DNA of 64,000 nucleotides from Candidatus Enterococcus moelleringii (GCF_017377575.1 NZ_JAFREM010000002.1:1-64000); one strand, 5' to 3'. Shown: positions 28,788-38,355, counted from the first letter of the stretch. Notes: generated by a model not told the origin, from the sequence alone. A program made the numbers and translations.

Positions 28788-30050
28788 ATGAAGAAAAATA
28801 AGGTTGAAGAATTTTTTTATGAAAATACTTCTAAGAGGATGGCGATTAGAAAAGAAGCGCTTGATCTAACGAACGAACAAATTGCTGGATATATAATAGA
28901 AGAAGAATTAGTAAGTGAAGGTTGGGTTGATCCTACGGGAATGGGGGAAGATGAACCGCCAACATACAAAACAGTAAAGAAAAAACCTACAAATATAAAA
29001 GTGGTTGATCCTATAATGATTTCTAGGATGTTGAACAATCAGCGAGATCCAATTAGTAGAGATAGACCATCACCTAATCCATTCTTGATTATCCCGAGCT
29101 ATATTCCAACCTTAATTGAAACGCTTGCTTTTGAACGTTATCAGGATCTTTTTTGGGGAGAAGCATGGGAAGTGTCAATCTTTTCAGGAAAACTTTTTAA
29201 TTTATTAATCAATGAGATTTCATCAGATTCAAAATATAAATATTTAGTAGAAACACTCTTGATGGATTATGTCCCCTATGCAAAACAGATGGCATTCAAG
29301 GAACTTGTATGGAGACGTCTTGAAAAAGGAGGGTATCCTAACGATCAGGTCGAAAATTTTATACAGCAAATTGATGGTGAAATTCCTTTCGAGCAGACAA
29401 ATAATAGTAAAAATGATTTCATGTTTTTTATTGGTTTGGCACACTCCACCATGCGAACTTATGGATTAACAGAAAAGAATCATAATTCTAAAGAGTTTTT
29501 AATAGAGTTTTCTTTTTTAGATGGACATATCGAATATTTTCGTAATGAAGCTGTTGGTAGATTATATTTATTGATAGAAGATCAGTTTCTTGATAAATAT
29601 AAAGAATTTTTCTATAAACAAGATAACTTCAAGTCGTTGTCTAAAAAAATTGTCAAATTTATTGAGGATAAATTCATTCCAATGTTATATGATGCTATTG
29701 GGAGAGATTTGAATGATGAAGTAGATATTCTGGGGTTTAAGGAATTGTCTCTAGGTTATAGAGTGCGTAACATTGTACAAACAGATATAGCCCAATTAAG
29801 CGAATTCTCTGAAAATTTACATCAAGTAGGTTTTAGAGATAAGAAACACAATCGTCTCCAACAAAGCTATCTTGACATGTTGGAATCAGCAAAAAAATAC
29901 ATTCAAGATTTGAAATTGACCCAGTATTTTCTTGACCAAGCAACATACGTGTCTGATACAGGTGAGGATGCTGAACGATTGTACAGTAAAGCTATTCAGA
30001 GCGAATGGGAAGAAGAGTATAAAACAAGATGTAAGGACTTGCTAAAATAA
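28788..30050 (+). CDS. Unrecognised 420-aa island protein with possible N-terminal HTH
   Basis: Soluble, 420 aa. Residues 15-40 (RMAIRKEALDLTNEQIAGYI) followed by residues 68-82 (PIMISRMLNNQRDPIS) look like a helix-turn-helix of the XRE kind interrupted by an insertion. The remainder is helical with many aromatic residues and no catalytic motif I can name. ATG follows AAGGTGG. Repeated TTTTTAGTGTA sites in its own promoter suggest autoregulation. It lies immediately upstream of hsdM on the same strand (95-bp gap), so a role controlling the restriction operon is plausible but unproven. Confidence 0.75.
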   Translation: MKKNKVEEFFYENTSKRMAIRKEALDLTNEQIAGYIIEEELVSEGWVDPTGMGEDEPPTYKTVKKKPTNIKVVDPIMISRMLNNQRDPISRDRPSPNPFLIIPSYIPTLIETLAFERYQDLFWGEAWEVSIFSGKLFNLLINEISSDSKYKYLVETLLMDYVPYAKQMAFKELVWRRLEKGGYPNDQVENFIQQIDGEIPFEQTNNSKNDFMFFIGLAHSTMRTYGLTEKNHNSKEFLIEFSFLDGHIEYFRNEAVGRLYLLIEDQFLDKYKEFFYKQDNFKSLSKKIVKFIEDKFIPMLYDAIGRDLNDEVDILGFKELSLGYRVRNIVQTDIAQLSEFSENLHQVGFRDKKHNRLQQSYLDMLESAKKYIQDLKLTQYFLDQATYVSDTGEDAERLYSKAIQSEWEEEYKTRCKDLLK

Positions 30051-30145
30051 GAATAAGATATACTCATTTAGAAAACTTGAATATATGAGCACTATTTTTT
30101 GTGATAAAAATTATAGTAAAAACAAATTGTAAGGAGCGTTTTATA

Positions 30146-31708
30146 ATGAATGAATCAAATGGTGGAGCACAACGTGCAGCATTGCATCGGAAAATATGGG
30201 CTATTGCAGATGATGTAAGAGGGGCAGTAGATGGTTGGGATTTTAAACAATATATTTTAGGAATTCTTTTTTATCGTTTTATTTCTGAGAATATGACTGA
30301 GTTCTTTAATAAAGCGGAATATGAGGCAGGAGACCTAGAATTCGATTATGCTGATTTAACCGATGAAGAAGCTGAGCAAGATTTCAGACCAGATACTGTA
30401 GAAGACAAAGGCTTTTTTATTTTGCCAAGTCAATTATTTGAAAATGTAGTGAAAGATGCTAGAACAAATGAAAATTTAAATACCGAACTTGCTAATATTT
30501 TTAAAGCAATAGAAGGCAGTGCTATCGGTTTCAAGTCAGAAAATGATATTAAGGGACTATTTGAAGATTTAGATACAACAAGCAATCGTCTTGGAGGAAC
30601 CGTCGCAGAAAAAAATAAACGCTTAGCAGATATTCTATTAGGGATTGATGAAATAAACTTTGAAGACTTTCAAAAAAATGACATCGATGCTTTTGGTGAT
30701 GCCTATGAATTTCTAATTTCAAAGTATGCAAGTAATGCAGGGAAATCAGGTGGAGAATTTTTCACTCCTCAATCAGTATCGAAGTTGCTAGCTAGGATAG
30801 TAATGGATGGAAAAACAAAGATTAATAAAGTTTACGATCCGACATGTGGTTCAGGCTCATTGTTGTTGCAAATGAAGAAACAATTTGAAGAGCACATTAT
30901 TGAAGAAGGTTTTTTTGGTCAGGAAATTAATATGACTAACTTTAACTTGGCTCGAATGAATATGTTTTTGCATAATATCAATTACAATAATTTTTCAATC
31001 AAACGAGGCGATACTTTGCTGAATCCTCTTCATTGGGAAGAAAAGCCTTTTGATGCGATTGTTTCTAACCCTCCATATTCAATTAAATGGGTAGGGGATA
31101 GTGATCCAACGCTTATCAATGATGAACGTTTTGCGCCAGCAGGGAAATTAGCACCAAAAAATTATGCGGATTTCGCTTTTATTATGCATTCTTTGAGTTA
31201 TTTATCAAGCAGAGGACGTGCTGCTATTGTTTGTTTTCCAGGGATTTTTTATCGTAAAGGTGCAGAAAGAACTATTCGTCAATATTTAGTTGATAATAAT
31301 TTTGTCGACTGTGTGATTGCACTTCCTGAAAATCTATTTTTTGGAACATCCATTGCTACGTGTGTTTTAGTAATGGCAAAAAATAAAACAGAGAATAAAA
31401 CATTATTCATCGATGCTAGTAAAGAATACAAAAAGGAAACGAACAATAATGTTTTAGACGGGAAAAACATTGACAATATTATAGAAGCATTTCGTAATAG
31501 AAAAGATGCAGAATATGTTTCTAAGTTAGTCGATAACTCAGTTATTGCGGCTAATGATTATAATTTGTCTGTCTCGTCATATGTAGAAAAGGAAGACAAT
31601 CGGGAGGTTATTGATATTGATGTCCTTAATGAAGAAATCTCTATTACAGTTAAAAAAATTGATGAGTTGCGTGCTGCAATTGATAAGATTATAAAGGAGC
31701 TTGTATAA
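30146..31708 (+). CDS. hsdM: Type I restriction-modification methyltransferase subunit HsdM
   Basis: N6-adenine methyltransferase subunit of about 520 aa. The N-terminal HsdM domain ([21 protein letters not shown]) precedes the Rossmann methyltransferase with the AdoMet motif YDPTCGSGS and catalytic NPPYS. It acts with HsdS to methylate host sites. I start at ATG 30146 behind AAGGAG; the in-frame extension from 30101 has no ribosome binding site. It leads the operon hsdM-hsdS-prrC-hsdR with gaps of 3 and 2 bp and an 8-bp overlap. Confidence 0.95.
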   Translation: MNESNGGAQRAALHRKIWAIADDVRGAVDGWDFKQYILGILFYRFISENMTEFFNKAEYEAGDLEFDYADLTDEEAEQDFRPDTVEDKGFFILPSQLFENVVKDARTNENLNTELANIFKAIEGSAIGFKSENDIKGLFEDLDTTSNRLGGTVAEKNKRLADILLGIDEINFEDFQKNDIDAFGDAYEFLISKYASNAGKSGGEFFTPQSVSKLLARIVMDGKTKINKVYDPTCGSGSLLLQMKKQFEEHIIEEGFFGQEINMTNFNLARMNMFLHNINYNNFSIKRGDTLLNPLHWEEKPFDAIVSNPPYSIKWVGDSDPTLINDERFAPAGKLAPKNYADFAFIMHSLSYLSSRGRAAIVCFPGIFYRKGAERTIRQYLVDNNFVDCVIALPENLFFGTSIATCVLVMAKNKTENKTLFIDASKEYKKETNNNVLDGKNIDNIIEAFRNRKDAEYVSKLVDNSVIAANDYNLSVSSYVEKEDNREVIDIDVLNEEISITVKKIDELRAAIDKIIKELV

Positions 31709-31711
31709 GTA

Positions 31712-32938
31712 ATGGAGAAGATTGACAAATTACTTAAAGATGAAACAGTTGAGTGGAAAAAAATAGGTGAAATCAAAGAAATTAAAATAATCTCCGCTAA
31801 GAAAAAAATAAAAAAAAGTCAGTACTTGAGTTGTGGGAAATATCCAATAATTGATCAAGGGCAAGAGTTTATTATAGGATATACTGATGATGCAGATGCT
31901 TTGTTTCCAGAAGATAAATATGTGGTTTTTGGAGATCATACAGAGACAGTTAAATATGTTGATTTTCAATTTGCTCAGGGGGCAGATGGCATAAAAGCAA
32001 TGAGGGTAAATGAAAGTTATCTTAATACAAGATATTTGTATCATGTAATTCTCAATTTTTATAAAAAAACTGGAAAATATATGAGACATTTTTCTAAACT
32101 AAAAGAAGTATACGTACCGATTCCGAGTTTAAAAACTCAAAGGGAGATCGTAAATATACTCGATAAATTTACGAAATGTGTTACTGAATTACAGGCTGAA
32201 TTACAGGCTGAATTACAGGCTAGAGAAAAACAATATTTATATTTTAAAGATAAGATATTAAGTGAAGTCTATCTGAATAAAATTTCCCAAGTATTAATTT
32301 CTCAGGAAGAAAATCAGACTAGCAATGATGACTTGGGACAAAGTACAATTCCATGGAAAACATTAAAAGAAATAGCAGTGGGAAACTTGTCTTATGGATC
32401 GGGTGCTTCTGCTATAGAATTTGATGGAATAACTAGATATATAAGAATAACTGACATAAACAATTTTGGAATGTTAAAGCAAGAGAGAGTTTCGCCAAGT
32501 ATTGTTGAAGAAAAATATTTGTTAAATTTGAATGATATTTTATTTGCACGAAGTGGAGCGACCGTTGGAAAAAATTATCTCCATCGTTTTACAAACGAGA
32601 AAGCAATTTATGCTGGGTATTTAATAAGATTAGTCGTGAATGATAATATTGCTTTGCCTGAGTATATCTATCATTGTGTTAATACCTCGAATTATTATAA
32701 GTTTGTTTCTGAAACTAAAAGTAGCGGTTCACAACCTAATATTAACGCTAAACAATTTTCAAATTATAAATGTCCTATTCCCTCTCTGAAAGTTCAACAA
32801 TACGTTGTGAATATATTAAATGTACTTGAGACAATTATTAGTGATATCAAACAGGGATTGCCCAAAGAAATAGAGCTGAGGGAGAAACAATACTCCCATT
32901 ACCGTGAACAGTTGCTAGATTTTCCTAGATATAAATAA
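31712..32938 (+). CDS. hsdS: Type I restriction-modification specificity subunit HsdS
   Basis: DNA recognition subunit, 408 aa, with two target recognition domains (about residues 10-150 and 205-370), each closed by a conserved helix (PSLKTQREIVNILDKF and PSLKVQQYVVNILNVL). The first spacer helix contains the perfect repeat ELQA-ELQA-ELQA at residues 159-170, encoded by three copies of a 12-bp unit. In EcoR124-type enzymes the copy number of such a repeat sets the spacer length of the recognition site. The start lies 3 bp after hsdM, with AAGGAGC upstream. Confidence 0.94.
   Translation: MEKIDKLLKDETVEWKKIGEIKEIKIISAKKKIKKSQYLSCGKYPIIDQGQEFIIGYTDDADALFPEDKYVVFGDHTETVKYVDFQFAQGADGIKAMRVNESYLNTRYLYHVILNFYKKTGKYMRHFSKLKEVYVPIPSLKTQREIVNILDKFTKCVTELQAELQAELQAREKQYLYFKDKILSEVYLNKISQVLISQEENQTSNDDLGQSTIPWKTLKEIAVGNLSYGSGASAIEFDGITRYIRITDINNFGMLKQERVSPSIVEEKYLLNLNDILFARSGATVGKNYLHRFTNEKAIYAGYLIRLVVNDNIALPEYIYHCVNTSNYYKFVSETKSSGSQPNINAKQFSNYKCPIPSLKVQQYVVNILNVLETIISDIKQGLPKEIELREKQYSHYREQLLDFPRYK
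32186..32221 (+). repeat. Three 12-bp tandem repeats inside hsdS
   Basis: GAATTACAGGCT three times without mismatch. Being a multiple of three, gain or loss of a unit keeps the frame and lengthens or shortens the helical spacer by four residues. Confidence 0.97.
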
Positions 32939-32940
32939 GG

Positions 32941-34065
32941 ATGTGGAATATTTTGGAAGAATTTAATTCATTGATGTCTATTGCAGAAGAAATAAAAAAT
33001 TCTGGTAAAAAAGTTACTTTGCTATATGCTTTTAACGCAACTGGAAAGACTCGCTTATCTATGGAATTTAAAGAACTAGTAAATGAAGTGAATGATGAAG
33101 GGGAAATAATCAAACACGTAATTTACTATAATTCATTTACAGAGGATTTATTTTATTGGGACAATGATTTAGATAATAATGTTGATAGAAAATTAAAGAT
33201 TAATACAAGTTCAACTTTTATAACTTTGATAGAAAAGTTAGGGAAGGAAGCGGAAATTGCAAAGAAGTTTAATGAGCTTATATCGCCGGAAGGCGATTCT
33301 AAAATCGAATCAAGGATTAATACGAAAACTGGAGAAGTCAATTTTAATTTAGCAACAGGTGATGACAAAGCTAGAGAGAATATAAAGATTTCCAAGGGGG
33401 AAGAATGTATATTCATTTGGTCTGTTTTTTATGTGTTGATTGAAACTATCATCTTAGAATTAAATGTTGATGATTCAGTTGAGCGTAGTACAGATGAATT
33501 TAATGACTATAAATATATTTTTATAGATGATCCAATTTCATCGTTAGATGATAATCATGCTATTGATATTGCGTTGGATCTTAAAAGCCTTATTAGTACA
33601 AGTAGGAATGAAGATTTAAGGTTCGTTATTTCCTCTCATCATGCATTGTTTTACAACGTATTACATACTGAATTTGACAATGCTAATCAATATGTTCTTA
33701 CTAATAAAGATAATAAATACATTCTAAATAAGTTAACAAATCGAGATTCTCCATTCGGGTATCATTTGTTAGTTAAAGACGAAATACAGCGTGCGATTTT
33801 AACGAATGGTATTAAGAGATATCATTTCAATTTGATGAGAAACCTTTTAGAAAAAACTGCCCATTTTCTTGGTTACGATAAATGGCAAGATTTAATACAA
33901 GAAGAAGATAGAAAATCTTATATTAAACGAATTAACTTATACAGTCATAGTGATCATGATGCACTAGAAGCTAAAGAACTACAAGAACATGAGAAACGCT
34001 TTTTGAAACGCATTTTTGAAAAATTTATTATTGAATATAAGTGGCGGGAGGTTGAACATGACTGA
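32941..34065 (+). CDS. prrC: PrrC-like anticodon nuclease linked to type I R-M
   Basis: Of 374 aa, placed between hsdS and hsdR exactly as prrC in E. coli. The N-terminal two thirds are an ABC-type ATPase: Walker A FNATGKTRL (residues 31-39), signature ISKGEE (150-155), Walker B YIFIDDPISSLDD (192-204), switch FVISSHH (228-234). The C-terminal nuclease segment has Arg300, Glu304 and His336, the same relative spacing (4 and 36) as the PrrC triad Arg320/Glu324/His356 as I recall it. PrrC is held silent by the restriction complex and cuts tRNA-Lys when a phage inhibits it; the target here is not shown. Walker A lacks the first glycine. Confidence 0.85.
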   Translation: MWNILEEFNSLMSIAEEIKNSGKKVTLLYAFNATGKTRLSMEFKELVNEVNDEGEIIKHVIYYNSFTEDLFYWDNDLDNNVDRKLKINTSSTFITLIEKLGKEAEIAKKFNELISPEGDSKIESRINTKTGEVNFNLATGDDKARENIKISKGEECIFIWSVFYVLIETIILELNVDDSVERSTDEFNDYKYIFIDDPISSLDDNHAIDIALDLKSLISTSRNEDLRFVISSHHALFYNVLHTEFDNANQYVLTNKDNKYILNKLTNRDSPFGYHLLVKDEIQRAILTNGIKRYHFNLMRNLLEKTAHFLGYDKWQDLIQEEDRKSYIKRINLYSHSDHDALEAKELQEHEKRFLKRIFEKFIIEYKWREVEHD

Positions 34066-37000
34066 AACTGATGCTAATTATACCATTTCAACAATAGCTG
34101 AAATGACCGATGGAATAATACTTGCAAAATATAAATCACCAGATCGAATTAATGATAGTTATCAAAGTGAAAGTGAACTTGAATATGAGCTAATCAATAA
34201 CCTAAGGGAACAGGGATATGAACCAATAAAAATAGCAACAACTAATGAGTTATACGCAAACTTAAAGAAACAAATTGAGCGGCTAAATGATGTCGTTTTT
34301 ACTGAAGAAGAGTGGAAACGATTTTTAATCGAGTATCTTGATGTCCCAAATGATGGAATGATAGAAAAGACACGTAAAATTCAAGAAGATTATGTCTATG
34401 ACTTTATATTTGACGATGGATATTTGAAAAACATCAAGATCATTGATAAAAAGGATATCTCAAATAATTTTATTCAAGTCACCAATCAAATTAGTCAGAC
34501 TGGAACACATAATAATCGTTATGATGTAACGGTTTTGGTGAATGGACTACCTCTGGTACATGTAGAACTAAAAAAACGTGGTGTCAATTTGCATGAGGCT
34601 TTCAATCAAATCCATAGATATAGTAAAGAAAGTTTTAATTCAGATAATTCTTTATATAAATATGTACAAATTTTTGTGATTTCAAATGGAACATACACCC
34701 GTTATTTTGCAAATACCACTGCACAAAATAAAAATCATTATGAGTTTACTTGCGAATGGGCAGATGCTAAAAATAATGTAATTCGTGACTTAGAGGATTT
34801 TACAAAAACATTTTTTGAAAAAAGAGTATTGCTTGAAGTAATCACTAAATACTGTGTGTTTGATGCTAATAATACGCTTTTGATTATGAGACCTTATCAA
34901 ATTGCTGCTACAGAAAGAATTTTATGGAAAATTAAATCAAGTCATGAAAATAGGAAGTCTGGAAGTATCGATGCTGGAGGATATATTTGGCATACTACAG
35001 GTTCTGGTAAAACCTTAACAAGTTTTAAAACTGCAAGACTGGCAACAGAATTAAAAGATATTTCAAAAGTCTTTTTTGTTGTCGATAGAAAAGATTTGGA
35101 CTATCAAACAATGAAAGAATATCAAAAATTTCAAGCTGATAGTGTTAATGGTAGTAAGGATACAAAAGAGTTAAAGCGAAGTATCGAGAAGCAGGACAAT
35201 AAAATTGTAGTCACAACTATTCAAAAGTTAAATGAGTTTGTCAAGAAAAATCAAGATCATGAGATTTATGGAAAACATTGTGTTTTAATTTATGACGAGT
35301 GTCACCGATCACAATTTGGTGAAGCACAAAAAAGGATTACAGGCGCATTTCAACATTATTATCAATTTGGATTTACAGGTACTCCTATTTTTCCTGAAAA
35401 TGCTTTAGGAAGTGAGACAACAGCTAGCATATTCGGAGCACAATTGCATAGCTATGTCATCACAGATGCAATACGTGATGGTAAAGTCTTAAAATTCAAA
35501 GTCGATTATAATAATATTAATGCAAAATTTAGGATCGCCGAAACAGTACAAGACGAGAAAGAACTCAAAAAAATAGAAAAAAAATTACTCCTACATCCTG
35601 AACGTATTTCTGCGGTTACTAAATATATTTTGGATGCATTTGACACAAAAACACACCGTAATGAGCATTATAGTATTAAGCAACGAAGATTAAACGGGTT
35701 TAATGCCATGTTCGCTGTTCAAAGTGTCGAGGCCGCTAAGCTTTACTATGAAGAGTTTCAAATACAGATGGCTAAGTTGCCTGAAGCTAAGAGATTAAAA
35801 GTTGCCACTATCTACAGTTTTTCTGCAAATGAAGAACAAAATGCAATTGGGGATATTCCTGAAGAAGGATTTGAGCCAACAGCAATGGATTCAAGTGCAA
35901 AAGAATTTTTGGATAAAGTTATATCAGATTATAATGAAACTTTTAAATCCAATTTCTCTACGAATAGCAAAGAGTTTCAAAATTATTATAAAGATTTATC
36001 TATGCGTGTGAAAAATAAAGAAGTTGATTTGTTAATCGTTGTGGGAATGTTTTTGACAGGTTTTGATGCACCAACATTAAACACGTTGTTCGTTGATAAA
36101 AACTTGCGTTATCATGGATTAATTCAAGCTTTTTCTCGAACAAATCGTATTTTGAATAAAGTAAAAACATTTGGTAATATTGTTTGTTTCCGTGATTTAG
36201 AAAAGGCTACTAAGGATGCAATTAAAACTTTTGGGGACAAGAATAGTATTAATGTTATTCTTGAAAAAAGTTATGAAGAGTACATGAACGGTTTCTATGA
36301 TGAAACTTCAAAAGTAAGTGTTAAAGGCTATGTTGATTTGTGTGAGCAGATTGTTAAGAAATTTCCTGAACCAACAGAAATTATATTAGAATCAGAGAAG
36401 AAAGAGTTTGCAGAGCTGTTTGGAGAACTTCTTAAGTCGGATAACATTTTGAAAAATTTTGATGAGTTTGCAAATTTCCCTCCTATTATTTCAGATAGAC
36501 AAATGCAAGATATGAAAAGTGTTTATGTTGATATTCGAGAAGAAGCATTGAAAAGCAATAATGGAGAGAGTTATGGAAATAATGCTCCTAAAATTGACCT
36601 CTCAGATATTGAATTTCAAATCGATCTTTTAAAAACTGATGAAATTAATCTAGACTATATTCTTACACTAATTCTTGAAAAATCTAGAGAACATAAGGAT
36701 ATAGATATTCTTAAAGATGAGATTCGCAGAGTTATTCGATCAAGCATAGGTACTCGAGCTAAAGAAAAATTAGTTATTGCATTTATCAATAACATTGATT
36801 TGTCTAAGCTAAAATCAACTGATGAAATTCTTGAGTCATTTTATAAATATGCTAAGGTACAAAAAGATACTCAAATTAAAGAATTGACTGAATCAGAACA
36901 GCTTAAGGGAGATTCAAAACACTTTATTGAGAAATCTATTAGTAAAGGTTATGTAGATGTTGCTGGTGCTGAACTAGATAGTTTATTGCCGCCAACTTCA

Positions 37001-37084
37001 AGAAGGCGTGGAGCACGAGAAGCTAAGAAACAATCTGTATTTCAAAAAATGCAGAAACTTGTGGAAGTATTTATTGGAATATAG
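34058..37084 (+). CDS. hsdR: Type I restriction endonuclease subunit HsdR
   Basis: ATP-dependent translocase/nuclease, 1008 aa. The N-terminal nuclease domain shows VHVELKKRG as the catalytic core. The SF2 helicase motor follows with Walker A WHTTGSGKTL, DEAD-type box IYDECHRSQFG and TGTPIF, then helicase C-terminal motifs near VVGMFLTGFDAP. The start ATG 34058 lies inside the last codons of prrC, preceded by GGGAGG. The long reading frame appears intact, so the restriction function should be active. Confidence 0.95.
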   Translation: MTETDANYTISTIAEMTDGIILAKYKSPDRINDSYQSESELEYELINNLREQGYEPIKIATTNELYANLKKQIERLNDVVFTEEEWKRFLIEYLDVPNDGMIEKTRKIQEDYVYDFIFDDGYLKNIKIIDKKDISNNFIQVTNQISQTGTHNNRYDVTVLVNGLPLVHVELKKRGVNLHEAFNQIHRYSKESFNSDNSLYKYVQIFVISNGTYTRYFANTTAQNKNHYEFTCEWADAKNNVIRDLEDFTKTFFEKRVLLEVITKYCVFDANNTLLIMRPYQIAATERILWKIKSSHENRKSGSIDAGGYIWHTTGSGKTLTSFKTARLATELKDISKVFFVVDRKDLDYQTMKEYQKFQADSVNGSKDTKELKRSIEKQDNKIVVTTIQKLNEFVKKNQDHEIYGKHCVLIYDECHRSQFGEAQKRITGAFQHYYQFGFTGTPIFPENALGSETTASIFGAQLHSYVITDAIRDGKVLKFKVDYNNINAKFRIAETVQDEKELKKIEKKLLLHPERISAVTKYILDAFDTKTHRNEHYSIKQRRLNGFNAMFAVQSVEAAKLYYEEFQIQMAKLPEAKRLKVATIYSFSANEEQNAIGDIPEEGFEPTAMDSSAKEFLDKVISDYNETFKSNFSTNSKEFQNYYKDLSMRVKNKEVDLLIVVGMFLTGFDAPTLNTLFVDKNLRYHGLIQAFSRTNRILNKVKTFGNIVCFRDLEKATKDAIKTFGDKNSINVILEKSYEEYMNGFYDETSKVSVKGYVDLCEQIVKKFPEPTEIILESEKKEFAELFGELLKSDNILKNFDEFANFPPIISDRQMQDMKSVYVDIREEALKSNNGESYGNNAPKIDLSDIEFQIDLLKTDEINLDYILTLILEKSREHKDIDILKDEIRRVIRSSIGTRAKEKLVIAFINNIDLSKLKSTDEILESFYKYAKVQKDTQIKELTESEQLKGDSKHFIEKSISKGYVDVAGAELDSLLPPTSRRRGAREAKKQSVFQKMQKLVEVFIGI

Positions 37085-37511
37085 GGAAAGTTAAAGTGAA
37101 AAATATGCTGGCGAGTAGATTTTTTGACCATGCTTTGTAAAAAATACAGTGCTTTTTCTGGTAGTTTGAAAGGATAAAATTCCTTGATATAAGTACCGTT
37201 AAGGAACACTAAGAATCACTGAACCATCAATAGGGTCTCAAGAACAATTAACGATTGAAAAACATGATATGCCAACATTTTAAGAAAAACAAGAATACTT
37301 CCATAAATAAGTATAAAAGTTGTTTTGTGAATTGTGCAGTATTCTTAAACTAACAAAATTCAAAGTATGGGTTCGGCTCGCAGTTTTTTTAATAAAAGTT
37401 GACACCATTGCTTTCAAACATTTTGAAAGTCAACAATATTTTTGATTCTAAAATTCGTTAGTAATGTTTATATTAAAATGTTTTGAAGTTTATTCAGATT
37501 CTGACCAATCC
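37085..37511. other. Decayed right end of the island
   Basis: About 430 bp without an intact gene. Near 37392-37450, read on the minus strand, lies a short stretch decoding to KMFESNGVNFY and a stop, which resembles the C-terminal end of the integrase at the left border (RNGVNFGVNS). GGGTTCGGCTCGC (37369-37381) is an inverted near-copy of a sequence upstream of the integrase (27973-27985). No terminator for hsdR stands out. Confidence 0.5.
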
Positions 37512-37559
37512 AACCAGGTTTGAAAAAAGCCCGCAAAGCTTCACAGTTCTCAAAACGTT
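37512..37559 (+). other. attR: displaced original 3' end of rpsI
   Basis: Codes in frame for [16 protein letters not shown] and a stop, that is, the host rpsI tail separated from its gene by the island. The first 28 bp are identical to attL. Confidence 0.88.
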
Positions 37560-37578
37560 AATCTTTTATACGATTACC

Positions 37579-37607
37579 GAGACACTTTCCATTTGGAAGG
37601 TGTCTTT
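37579..37607 (+). terminator. Original rplM-rpsI terminator
   Basis: GACACTTTCC-attt-GGAAGGTGTC followed by TTTTTT, 20 bp after the displaced rpsI stop codon. Confidence 0.85.
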
Positions 37608-37725
37608 TTTGGTACGCTTTTTTGCGGTATTCGTATTCCAAGTTCTTCTTTGGTTTCATAGTTACCATAAAGATAAATAAGGATGTAAGTTATCCCACCA
37701 ATTTAATCAAATTGAGTAAATAACT

Positions 37726-37734
37726 TGGTATAAT
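37726..37734 (+). promoter_or_regulatory. Extended -10 promoter immediately before the lipoprotein ATG
   Basis: TGG-TATAAT (37726-37734). The start codon at 37741 lies where transcription should begin, so the mRNA would have no leader. No -35 box is seen at 17-bp spacing. Confidence 0.5.
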
Positions 37735-37740
37735 ACTTCT

Positions 37741-38355
37741 ATGAAAATAAAAAATACATTGCTTGTTTTGCTGGTACTTTCATGTGTGCTTATCTTTTCT
37801 AGTTGCAAAAATGAGGTACAGCAAATCGAGGTACAAAACGCTGATTTTGTTTTAGAAAAACAACCAGTAGATTCATACTACAAATCAGCTGAATATCATT
37901 TAAAAAATGGCGAATTATCACGGACAGTGACGATTGATTTAACTGGTCCAGATGGAAGAATCAATATTCAAGGTGATATTGAAGCTGAAAGTCGTTTCAA
38001 TAATTTGAAAAGGACGATTAAAACTATTTTTGACGAAGAGGTATCGCTTACTGAGCCGCAACAAACTTTTTCTAATAATGTATCTGACGTAACATTAACT
38101 ATCCATTTATATGGAGAGGGTAAAGGTGCTTTTGTATTTTCTGATCCAAACCTTATAGTCCGAGATAATTTTCATTGGATGGATGGCAAGCCTGCAATGG
38201 TAAGTGGGGAACCCATCGCCGGAGCTTACAAATTTACATCTTCGGAAGTAGACGAATCCTATGTTTATGAAGAACAGCTGAATGCGATAAATAATGATTA
38301 TTTCTTTGGTGATCTTTTCGGTCGAAGAATCAAAGAGAAAGATACTTGGGAGTGA
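37741..38355 (+). CDS. Putative lipoprotein of unknown function
   Basis: Of 204 aa, with a lipoprotein signal peptide (KIKNTLLVLLVLSCVLIFSSC) and the lipidated cysteine at about position 22. The mature domain is hydrophilic, with no motif I recognise. No Shine-Dalgarno sequence precedes ATG. A perfect TATAAT ends six bases before it, which implies a leaderless transcript. It lies just outside the island and is presumably the original right neighbour of rpsI. Confidence 0.78.
   Translation: MKIKNTLLVLLVLSCVLIFSSCKNEVQQIEVQNADFVLEKQPVDSYYKSAEYHLKNGELSRTVTIDLTGPDGRINIQGDIEAESRFNNLKRTIKTIFDEEVSLTEPQQTFSNNVSDVTLTIHLYGEGKGAFVFSDPNLIVRDNFHWMDGKPAMVSGEPIAGAYKFTSSEVDESYVYEEQLNAINNDYFFGDLFGRRIKEKDTWE

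Larger units (their letters stand above)
26589..37559. mobile_element. Genomic island in the 3' end of rpsI carrying type I R-M and PrrC-like nuclease
   Basis: About 10.9 kb bordered by direct repeats derived from the rpsI 3' end. Just inside the left border lie a tyrosine integrase pseudogene and a small excisionase-like gene, the usual arrangement for site-specific integrative elements. The payload is visibly more AT-rich than the flanking ribosomal genes. No replication, mobilisation or conjugation gene is recognised, so it is either a remnant or a minimal island moved in trans. The integrase lesions suggest it is now fixed. Confidence 0.85.

Noticed and set aside
32186-32221. hsdS tandem repeat as an assembly error
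   Set aside because: It is in frame, only 36 bp long, and falls exactly in the spacer helix where functional repeats occur in related enzymes.
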